Shown here: piece after piece, positions 56,932 to 64,000 of the stretch
How positions within the stretch are numbered: the stretch's first letter is position 1
Layout: each line of letters starts with the position of its first letter
Assembly: GCF_014697575.1 (NCBI RefSeq)
Contig: NZ_JACJSC010000001.1
Span: 62,001-126,000, forward strand
Direction: 5' to 3'
Length of the DNA: 64,000 nucleotides
From: Planktothrix sp. FACHB-1365
GTDB taxonomy: Bacteria > Cyanobacteriota > Cyanobacteriia > Cyanobacteriales > Microcoleaceae
Notes under the pieces: generated by a model
What the model was told of the DNA's origin: nothing
Databases searched by the model: none
Seen by the model: the letters and a program-made list of their open reading frames with translations, nothing else
Program-made: the position numbers and the translations under genes

Positions 56932-58036
56932 TCATTCGACTTCCTCTTTCATCTTGTTCACAGACGAGAATAGATTCGGGAATTTCACTTAAAGCGGATA
57001 TCAAAGCATCGGAGTGAGTGGTAATAATTAATTGAGTTTTTTGAGACGCTTCAATTAATAATTGAGCAATGGTAGGTAAAATATCAGGATGCAATCCTAA
57101 TTCGGGTTCTTCAATACAGATAAGCGGAGGAGGAGTTGGATATAAAAGAATCATTAATAAGCAAAGATAACGTAATGTTCCATCAGAGAGACGAGTCGCT
57201 GGAATCGGTTGATTAAGTCCTCGCTCATGTAAAAAAATCTGAACTGTTCCCCCCGCTATTTTTATAGTAATATCCGTTACAGGTTCATAAAATTTTTGTA
57301 AATTTTCAACAATTTTTCTGCTTCCAATACGGTGCTGCAAATCATTAAGAATTAATCCTAAATTACTACAATCTTCGAGTAAAAAATCTTCAGGTAAATC
57401 TAACTTTTGGGGCATTCTAGGAGGAGTATAACGCCCTAAATTCCACTCTCTATAAAGTCGGATTTGACTAAATTGATTACTTAAATAAGTTAATTCTGGG
57501 TATAAATCAGGATCTTTTCGTTGTGATAAAACCGATTGATCAGGTTTTAAGTCTTCTCGTCTTAATTGACGGCGAGTGGGTTCATTTTCTGTTATTGTTC
57601 TTGCATTGAGTACGGGATGACCCTGTTGATAGCGATAGAAAAAGAAAACATCTTGTTCATAATCATTATTACGATGTTCATTTTCGATAGCTTCATCAAT
57701 AATTTCTAAGCGTTGGCCAACCGTTGTAAAATCAAGACGATAGCGTAAAGGCATCCGACCTTCTGGATAATTAATAATAGCTTCAATTCTTGCAATGGGA
57801 GTTTCTTGAGTTCCTTTCCATAGCCATTCATTGACTCCACCACCTTCACGAATCGGCTTAGTTAAATCGCTTGGAATCCCTTGCAATAAGCCTAATACTT
57901 CAATTAAATTTGATTTTCCTACACCATTTGTGCCAATGATGACATTTAGCGGCTGTAAATCAATTATTTCTTCTGATGAACCATAGGAGAGAAGGTTTTG
58001 GATTTTTAGCGAATTAATAAATTTATAGCCTTCCAT
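56909..58036 (-). CDS. AAA family ATPase (AAA_21), partner of DUF4276
   Basis: The 375-residue ATPase has Walker A GTNGVGKS at 35-42, an ABC-like RLSDGTLRYLCLL signature, Walker B LICIEEPELGLHPD and the switch histidine in LIITTHSDALISAL. It usually sits next to a DUF4276 gene. The last residues, after SILVCEQDERGSRMN, end abruptly, where intact relatives continue for some 20-30 residues. This suggests a deletion joined its 3' end to the middle of the DUF4276 gene. The ATPase core itself is intact. Confidence 0.85.
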   Translation of the reverse strand: MEGYKFINSLKIQNLLSYGSSEEIIDLQPLNVIIGTNGVGKSNLIEVLGLLQGIPSDLTKPIREGGGVNEWLWKGTQETPIARIEAIINYPEGRMPLRYRLDFTTVGQRLEIIDEAIENEHRNNDYEQDVFFFYRYQQGHPVLNARTITENEPTRRQLRREDLKPDQSVLSQRKDPDLYPELTYLSNQFSQIRLYREWNLGRYTPPRMPQKLDLPEDFLLEDCSNLGLILNDLQHRIGSRKIVENLQKFYEPVTDITIKIAGGTVQIFLHERGLNQPIPATRLSDGTLRYLCLLMILLYPTPPPLICIEEPELGLHPDILPTIAQLLIEASQKTQLIITTHSDALISALSEIPESILVCEQDERGSRMNGKLANC

Positions 58037-58332
58037 AAAGCAAGTTTTAAATACCCCTTAAAGTTTATTTCATATCCCGTAAAAAACATAAATTACATTT
58101 TAACGTAATGTAAAACGTTTGTTTTGTCAAGTTCTAATCTCGCTGATACCAATTTTGCTAGAAATCAAATGCTTATAGCATGAGATTTTTATTTTTCCTA
58201 TTTCTGATAAAAATAAAAATTATTAACGGTTAATGGTTGAGTGATTAAGCTGAGATTAGAAACTATTGCGCTCAAAACTACAAGAATAAGGTACAATGAT
58301 TAAATATTTGTCAATTTTATATTAACAAACAG

Positions 58333-58686
58333 ATGAATGACTTAGAACCGACGGTTGAAGAACTGAACAACTTGCTAGAACACCATCATCATCCTGAACA
58401 TTCTAGCCATCCCCATATTCATAGTGAAGAATCTTTGCGAAAGATAGTTAATCGTCTATCGCGGCTGGAAGGACATATTCGAGGCGTTAAAACAATGGTA
58501 CAAGAAAATCGTCCTTGTCCTGATGTGTTAGTGCAGATTGCTGCTATTCGAGGAGCTTTAGATCGGGTGGCTCGAATTATTTTAGATGAACATTTGAGCG
58601 AATGTGTCGCCAGAGCCGCAAAAGAAGGGAATATTGATGATGAAATTGAAGCTTTAAAAGCAGCATTAGATCGATTTTTACCTTAA
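58333..58686 (+). CDS. CsoR/FrmR-family metal-sensing repressor (InrS-like)
   Basis: The 117-residue protein has the CsoR helical core with ligand residues Cys62, His87 and Cys91 (ENRPCPDVL and LDEHLSECV). The N-terminus is His-rich (LEHHHHPEHSSHPHIH). This combination resembles the cyanobacterial nickel sensor InrS, which represses the nrsD exporter gene. The target here is not clear, as the next gene (22 bp downstream) is a membrane protein without obvious metal motifs. Metal type is inferred from family. Confidence 0.85.
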   Translation: MNDLEPTVEELNNLLEHHHHPEHSSHPHIHSEESLRKIVNRLSRLEGHIRGVKTMVQENRPCPDVLVQIAAIRGALDRVARIILDEHLSECVARAAKEGNIDDEIEALKAALDRFLP

Positions 58687-58707
58687 CGTATTGAAGGGAC
58701 TTTAACC

Positions 58708-59391
58708 ATGAAATATAAAATTATTTTTGGATCAATTTGGCTAGGTTTTATCCTGTATGCGTTTATTTTTGCTCCCCCAGATCAACCTGATACTTTTACC
58801 TTAATTCAAAATCTTTCAACGGGGAACTGGACAGGGATTAATCCTTTAATTATCGCCCTCTTTAATATTATGGGGATTTGGCCGTTGATTTATAGTTGTG
58901 TTCTGTTTATGGATGGACGAGGACAAAAAATCCCAGCTTGGCCTTTTGTAACATTATCCTTTGGGGTGGGTGCATTTGCAATATTACCTTACTTAGCATT
59001 CCGGCAACCGAATCCCCAATTTTTAGGAAAAAAATCAGGATTAATTAAAGTTTTAGATTCTCGAATTACGGGAGTGTTATTAACCTTGGGAGCGAGTATT
59101 TTAGTCGGTTATGGATTAACCCAAGGAAATTGGGGAGACTTTATTCAACAATGGCAAACCAGCCGTTTTATTCATGTGATGAGTCTCGACTTTTGTTTAT
59201 TAAGCCTGCTATTTCCGGCTTTATTAGGAGATGATATGGCAAGACGCGGGATGACAAATTCGGTTATTTTTTGGGGGGTGAGCTTGGTTCCTTTATTCGG
59301 CCCTTTATTTTATTTAATAACCCGAATTCCGTTGAACGAGATGGAACCGTTAACAACATCTGAATCATCTGACCTATCGGTTCAAAATTAG
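58708..59391 (+). CDS. Polytopic membrane protein of unknown function
   Basis: The 227 residues contain about six hydrophobic segments. The loop between the second and third holds MDGRGQKIPAWPFVTLSFG, and a later FRQPNPQFLGKK loop is basic. This type occurs in cyanobacteria and plant plastids, but I cannot give a function. It follows the CsoR-like gene by 22 bp on the same strand, so it may be controlled by that repressor. Confidence 0.75.
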   Translation: MKYKIIFGSIWLGFILYAFIFAPPDQPDTFTLIQNLSTGNWTGINPLIIALFNIMGIWPLIYSCVLFMDGRGQKIPAWPFVTLSFGVGAFAILPYLAFRQPNPQFLGKKSGLIKVLDSRITGVLLTLGASILVGYGLTQGNWGDFIQQWQTSRFIHVMSLDFCLLSLLFPALLGDDMARRGMTNSVIFWGVSLVPLFGPLFYLITRIPLNEMEPLTTSESSDLSVQN

Positions 59392-59526
59392 CGATTGACG
59401 GGGGAGTGTCAAAAGAATTATTTTGCTCAGTCCAAAATTCCCCGAATACCCGGTATGCTATATTTCCAAAGATATATTGCGAATTGAGTGATTTCCTGTT
59501 ATTGATTCTCTATCCCTAGCCAAACT

Positions 59527-61176
59527 ATGCAACAGTATTCTCTATTTTGGAAGTCCTATTTTTCTTTGATCTTGGGTAGTATCTTGATGACGGGTTGTGG
59601 GAGTGAACCTCAAGCCGCGACCGTCCCACCCGTTAGCGTCAATATTGCCCTAGTAGGAGCCAGTAACGTTAAAAACAGTAGTATTTATAATGCCCGGGTC
59701 GAAGGGGTGCAAAATGCTATTATTCAACCCCGTGTCAATGGTTTAGTCAAACAAGTTTATGTGCGGTTGGGCGATCGCGTTTCTCAAAATAGCCCTCTCA
59801 TTCAAATTGACGCACGACAACAACAGGCCAATTACGAAAGTCAATTAGCCAGCGTGGAGTCCCGAATGGCTCAGTTAAATAGTGCAAGAGCGAATTTAGA
59901 TGCTCAACGATCCGAACTGCGACGCATCCAAGCGGAACTGACTTACCAATCTCAAACAGCCGATTTAGAAGACGCTCAACAAACCCTCGCCGCAGAACAG
60001 AAAGAAAAACAGCGCTTACAATATGAGTTGGAATTTAACTCGGCTGGGGATGAGTTGCAAACCGCCCAAGAAAATGTGCAAGTGGGAATTAAAGAGCGCG
60101 AACGCAGACGGGCGATTATGGAAGAACGAAAAAAATCCTATGATCGCTATCAGCAATTGTATGAACAAGGGGTAGTGTCGGCTGAAATTTACGATCAAAA
60201 CCTACGGGACTATCAAGCCACCCAAGCTGATTTTGCAGCCCAAGAACGAGAAGTATTGTCCCTAGAGGCGAGAGTTAGAACCGCCCAACAAAACCTAGAA
60301 CGGCAAGTTTCTACCCTAAACACCCAAGTTGAAGGTCAACAAAGACGAGTTGATGCAGCAGTTGCTAAAGTTGAAGCGGCTAAACAAGATTACAATCGTC
60401 AAATCTCAACCCTCAACGCCCAAATTGCGACTCAACAAAATCTGATTGTGGCTCAAGAAGCAGAGGTCAACCGACTTCAGCGAGACATTGATCAAGCCCG
60501 TTCCAGTGCAACCGCCGAACAGGTACAGCTAGAATATTACGAGATTAAAGCCCCCATTACTGGGATAGTTGGGGATGTGTTCGTGAAAGTGGGGGATTTT
60601 GTTGATAGTCAAACCCAACTCACTAGCATTCGCCAAAATGATTTATTAGAAGTTCAGATTAATATTCCTATTGAACGGTTATCTCAAATCAGAGCCGGAA
60701 CAACAGTAGAAATCCTCAGTCAAGAAACGGGAGAATTAATCGGAACTTCTCAAGTGTCTTATATTGCTCCGAGTGCGGGTACGGGAAGCCAAACTATTTT
60801 AGTTAAAGCGATTTACGATAACCGAAATAATAAATTACGAACGGATCAAATTGTTCGAGCTAAAGTGATTTGGGAACAACAATCAGGAATTACAGTTCCA
60901 GTAACCGCTATTAGTCGCATTGGAGATCAAAGTTTTGTCTTTATCGCCCAAGAACAAACCGAAGACGGGAAAACTCAATTAGTCGCTAAACAACAGCCGG
61001 TGAAGTTGGGGAGTATTCAAGGTCAAAGCTTTGAGGTTTTATCGGGATTAAAAGCTGGGGAAAAAATTGTGATCGATGGTGTGGTTAAATTGCGAAATGG
61101 CACCCCGATTGCGGATCAAAAACAGCAACCGACTCCGGGTTCATCCTCAAAACAGGAAACACCTCAATCTCAATAA
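59527..61176 (+). CDS. RND efflux periplasmic adaptor (HlyD/AcrA family)
   Basis: The 549-residue lipoprotein has a signal peptide with an LMTGC lipobox (Cys24). The biotinyl-lipoyl half near VQNAIIQPRVNGLVKQVYVR and its second half YEIKAPITGIVGDVFVKVGD flank an unusually long coiled-coil hairpin (about residues 100-335). The beta-barrel and membrane-proximal domains follow. The long hairpin would reach the outer-membrane channel. It is followed by the RND pump gene, making a tripartite efflux operon without its own TolC gene in view. Confidence 0.93.
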   Translation: MQQYSLFWKSYFSLILGSILMTGCGSEPQAATVPPVSVNIALVGASNVKNSSIYNARVEGVQNAIIQPRVNGLVKQVYVRLGDRVSQNSPLIQIDARQQQANYESQLASVESRMAQLNSARANLDAQRSELRRIQAELTYQSQTADLEDAQQTLAAEQKEKQRLQYELEFNSAGDELQTAQENVQVGIKERERRRAIMEERKKSYDRYQQLYEQGVVSAEIYDQNLRDYQATQADFAAQEREVLSLEARVRTAQQNLERQVSTLNTQVEGQQRRVDAAVAKVEAAKQDYNRQISTLNAQIATQQNLIVAQEAEVNRLQRDIDQARSSATAEQVQLEYYEIKAPITGIVGDVFVKVGDFVDSQTQLTSIRQNDLLEVQINIPIERLSQIRAGTTVEILSQETGELIGTSQVSYIAPSAGTGSQTILVKAIYDNRNNKLRTDQIVRAKVIWEQQSGITVPVTAISRIGDQSFVFIAQEQTEDGKTQLVAKQQPVKLGSIQGQSFEVLSGLKAGEKIVIDGVVKLRNGTPIADQKQQPTPGSSSKQETPQSQ

Positions 61177-61233
61177 TTATAACGGATTGAAACGGATTTA
61201 CTCTCATTTCACAGATTTGGGTCATAATTAACA

Positions 61234-61268
61234 GTCAACCGTCAACCGTCAACCGCCAACCGCCAACC
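61234..61268. repeat. Heptamer tandem repeat (GTCAACC/GCCAACC)n before the RND pump
   Basis: Three GTCAACC and two GCCAACC units lie in a row, 8 bp before the pump start codon. This is the fourth heptamer array of the window, with a third unit sequence. Confidence 0.85.
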
Positions 61269-61276
61269 GTCTCCCC

Positions 61277-64000
61277 ATGATTCTGTTTGTTAACACCTTT
61301 ATTAAACGGCCTGTCTTAACGACAGTGTGCAGCATCATCATTATTTTGGTGGGTGCGATTTCAATTCCGTTGCTTCCCATTACCCAACTGCCAAACTTAG
61401 CTAATACTCAAATTAGTGTAACGGCGGTGAATATTGGGGCGGATGCAGAAACAACAGAAACCACCGTAACCACAATTATAGAGCGGGAAATTAACGGGGT
61501 AGAGGGGATGAAATATATGTCCTCCAGCACCGGGAATAATGGCGTGAGTAATATTTCCGTCTTTTTTCCTAATGATGTTGATCGCAATATTGCTCAAGTT
61601 AATGTTCAAAACCGAGTCGCTCAAGCGGAATCCAATTTACCCGATGGTGTGAAACAAACTGGGGTAACGGTTGAAGCTTCATCACCTAATATTCTGTTAG
61701 TGAGTGCGTTTTATTCTGCTAAAGATGAGACGGGAAAACCCCTCTACGATCCCACTTTTATTAGTAACTATATTGATCTATTTATTGTTGACCAAATTAG
61801 TCGAATTCCTGGGGTGGGTCAAGTCACGATCTTTGGAGAACGGAAATATGCCATGCGACTTTGGCTTGATCCCTCTCGAATGGCTGCTAGGGGGTTAACG
61901 GCTCAGGATGTGGTCGGGGCTTTACGGGAACAAAATATTCAAGTCGGGGCCGGAACTCTGGGTCAACAACCCACTCCCCCCGGTCAACTGTTTGAAATTC
62001 CGTTGCAGGCGGTGAGTCGTCTTCGCACGGCTGAAGAATTTGCCCAAATGGTACTCAAAACCAATGATGATGGCAGCTTAGTCACGCTTGAGGATGTGGG
62101 TCGGGCAGAATTAGGAGCAGAAAGTTATGACTTAAGCGCCACATTTAACGGAGAACCTGCTGTTGGTTTAGGGATTTATCAGCTACCAGGAAGTAACGCC
62201 TTAGAAACGGCAGGCCAAATCAAAGCCACCATTGCGGAAATGAGTAAAAGTTTCCCCCCCGGTATTGAAAGCCGTGTCGCTTATGATACCACCTTGTTTA
62301 TTAAGGTGTCCCTTGAAGAAGTGGTGATCAGTTTATTCATGGCGATCGCCTTGGTGGTGTTAGTGATTTTTGTCTTTTTACAGGACTGGCGAGCCACCTT
62401 AATTCCTTCAATTGCCATTCCGGTAGCGTTAATTGGGGCGATGGCGGGGTTAAAAGCCTTTGGGTTTGAACTCAATACCTTAACTCTATTTGCTTGTACC
62501 TTAGCAACGGGTTTAGTGGTGGACGATGCCATCGTGATTGTTGAAGCCGTCTCAATCAAAATTGAACAGGGGATGAAACCCCGTCAGGCGGCTTTAGATG
62601 CCATGCAGGAACTCACCGGAGCCACCATTGCCACCTCAATCGTGTTGATGGCTGTATTTGTTCCAGTATCGTTTTTCCCAGGAACTACAGGGGCAATTTA
62701 TCGACAATTCGCCATCACCATTATTTTTGCTTTGATCTTTTCCACCTTCAACGCTCTTTCCTTTTCACCCAGTATGGCCGGGTTATTATTGCGTCGTAAA
62801 CAGGAAACACGGGGGCCGTTAGGATGGTTTTTTGATAAATTTAATCAAGCTTTCGGTTGGTTACAGGAAAAATACGGTAAATTTATTACTTTTTTAACCC
62901 GGATTAATGCGTTGGTGATGGGTGTGTTTGTCGGGGGTTTAGTGGCAACGGTATTAGTTTATCAATTAGTCCCATCGGGGTTTGTTCCTGAAGAAGATCA
63001 AGGATATTTATTAATTCTATTTCGGACTCCTGATGGGGTATCCCTCAACTATACCTCCAAAGCAGCCGAACAAATTGTTGATCGCGTCTTAGCCATACCT
63101 GAAATTGAAAGTGCGTTTGTGGTTCCGGGGTTTGGATTTGAAGGACAAAACCCCAGTCAAGGGATCGCGTTTGTATTATTAAAACCTTGGGAAGACCGAC
63201 CGACGGAACAACAGTCGGTTTATGGCGTTTTAAGACGATTAAATGGATCTTTGCAATCAATTCCAGAAGTTCAAGCCTTTGCAGTGAACGCGCCTCCGGT
63301 ACAAGGTTTAAGTAATACCGGAGGCATTGAATTTCAGTTATTAGATAAAACCGGAAGTTTACCAATTCAATCTTTAATTGAAAATGGAAATCGTTTAATT
63401 GGAGCCGCTAATGCCGATCCAACTTTTCAAGGGGTTTTTAGTCAGTTTTCCGCTAGTAAAGCTCAGAAGAAAGTTGAGGTATTACGCGATCGCGCTAAAG
63501 CCTTAAATGTCAATATTAATGATGTCTTTGGCACACTTCAAACCTTTTTAGGATCATCCTATGTGAATGATTTTGTCTTGGGTCAGCGTCAATATCGGGT
63601 TTATGCTCAAGCAGAAGCGGAATTTCGCGCCAGACCAGAAGATATTAATCAGTTATATGTGCGTTCCCAAGATGGGGAGATGATTGCTCTAAGTAATTTA
63701 GTCAAACTCACAGATTTTGTGGGGCCAGAAACCATCAACCATTTTAATATCTTCCGTTCGATGTTAATTCAAGGCAACCCCGCACCCACCGCCAGTACGG
63801 GTCAAGCCATCGCTGCAATGGAAAAATTAGCCTCGGAGGTCTTAGACCCTGGTTTTGGCTATTCTTGGCAAGGAAGTGCCTTGGAGGAAAAATCGTCGGG
63901 GGGATCGGCGGTGATTATTTTCGGATTAGCCTTTATTATGGTGTTTCTGGTGCTATCGGCCCAATACGAAAGTTATATTGATCCCACCATTATTATGCTG
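61277..64000 (+). CDS. RND efflux pump permease, HAE1/AcrB family (cut by window end)
   Basis: The open frame starts at ATG 61277 (MILFVNTFIKRPVLTTVCSI) and runs 908 codons to the window edge without a stop; a full pump has about 1,050. The first helix, the periplasmic porter domain and the proton-relay helix GLVVDDAIVIVEA with its Asp pair are intact. The last visible part, VFLVLSAQYESYIDPTIIML, corresponds to the C-terminal helices. Together with the adaptor 100 bp upstream it should export drugs or other hydrophobic compounds. The heptamer array lies where a ribosome-binding site would be. Confidence 0.95.
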   Translation, partial: MILFVNTFIKRPVLTTVCSIIIILVGAISIPLLPITQLPNLANTQISVTAVNIGADAETTETTVTTIIEREINGVEGMKYMSSSTGNNGVSNISVFFPNDVDRNIAQVNVQNRVAQAESNLPDGVKQTGVTVEASSPNILLVSAFYSAKDETGKPLYDPTFISNYIDLFIVDQISRIPGVGQVTIFGERKYAMRLWLDPSRMAARGLTAQDVVGALREQNIQVGAGTLGQQPTPPGQLFEIPLQAVSRLRTAEEFAQMVLKTNDDGSLVTLEDVGRAELGAESYDLSATFNGEPAVGLGIYQLPGSNALETAGQIKATIAEMSKSFPPGIESRVAYDTTLFIKVSLEEVVISLFMAIALVVLVIFVFLQDWRATLIPSIAIPVALIGAMAGLKAFGFELNTLTLFACTLATGLVVDDAIVIVEAVSIKIEQGMKPRQAALDAMQELTGATIATSIVLMAVFVPVSFFPGTTGAIYRQFAITIIFALIFSTFNALSFSPSMAGLLLRRKQETRGPLGWFFDKFNQAFGWLQEKYGKFITFLTRINALVMGVFVGGLVATVLVYQLVPSGFVPEEDQGYLLILFRTPDGVSLNYTSKAAEQIVDRVLAIPEIESAFVVPGFGFEGQNPSQGIAFVLLKPWEDRPTEQQSVYGVLRRLNGSLQSIPEVQAFAVNAPPVQGLSNTGGIEFQLLDKTGSLPIQSLIENGNRLIGAANADPTFQGVFSQFSASKAQKKVEVLRDRAKALNVNINDVFGTLQTFLGSSYVNDFVLGQRQYRVYAQAEAEFRARPEDINQLYVRSQDGEMIALSNLVKLTDFVGPETINHFNIFRSMLIQGNPAPTASTGQAIAAMEKLASEVLDPGFGYSWQGSALEEKSSGGSAVIIFGLAFIMVFLVLSAQYESYIDPTIIML

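Overview
The window comes from a filamentous cyanobacterium, probably a Planktothrix/Oscillatoria-type member of the Oscillatoriales. The evidence is a chlorophyll gene (chlH), a CSP41-like protein, a glutamine riboswitch, a nickel-sensor-type CsoR protein, a Ser/Thr kinase-WD40 fusion, frequent GCGATCGC (HIP1) octamers such as at 6051-6058, and many heptamer and palindromic repeats. The genus is an inference. No tRNA, rRNA, CRISPR array or complete insertion sequence was seen.

Left part (0-32 kb) is mainly housekeeping. A Pho-box-controlled pstS-pstC-pstA phosphate uptake operon reads leftward. Opposite it run bioB-bioY (biotin synthesis and uptake), lspA and an FHA-fused class A penicillin-binding protein. 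Then follow a Uma2-like nuclease, a kinase-WD40 protein, topA, a leftward operon (CoA-binding protein, ABC ATPase, PMT-type glycosyltransferase), a decayed transposase, two surface-polysaccharide-type glycosyltransferases, malQ, a CSP41-like SDR, a photolyase, a Nudix hydrolase, folK, purH, a single-domain response regulator and a ClC channel with CBS domains.

Middle part (32-42 kb) carries stress and surface functions. It holds hsp20, an HtrA-type protease, a glutamine riboswitch in front of a 64-residue peptide, an alpha/beta hydrolase, an SGNH-MBOAT acylation pair and clpB.

Right part (42-58 kb) is accessory in character, although chlH sits inside it. It holds an SMC-like ATPase with an overlapping TOPRIM-like partner, a cluster of tight hairpins, a stand-alone HTH protein with three 10-bp repeats over its promoter and a divergent zinc-ribbon gene, a REP-associated transposase with REP palindromes inside and around it, a one-polypeptide restriction-modification enzyme, an SDR gene with a broken partial copy of itself upstream, and an ATPase-DUF4276 locus that seems to have lost its middle. 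The window ends (58-64 kb) with a CsoR/InrS-like regulator, a membrane protein and an RND efflux adaptor plus pump, the pump cut by the window edge.

The best candidates for something undescribed are the ATPase/TOPRIM-like pair at 42.3-43.9 kb, the HTH/zinc-ribbon divergent unit at 44.5-45.4 kb, and the riboswitch-controlled small peptide at 34.6-34.9 kb. The riboswitch class itself is known; the function of the peptide is not.
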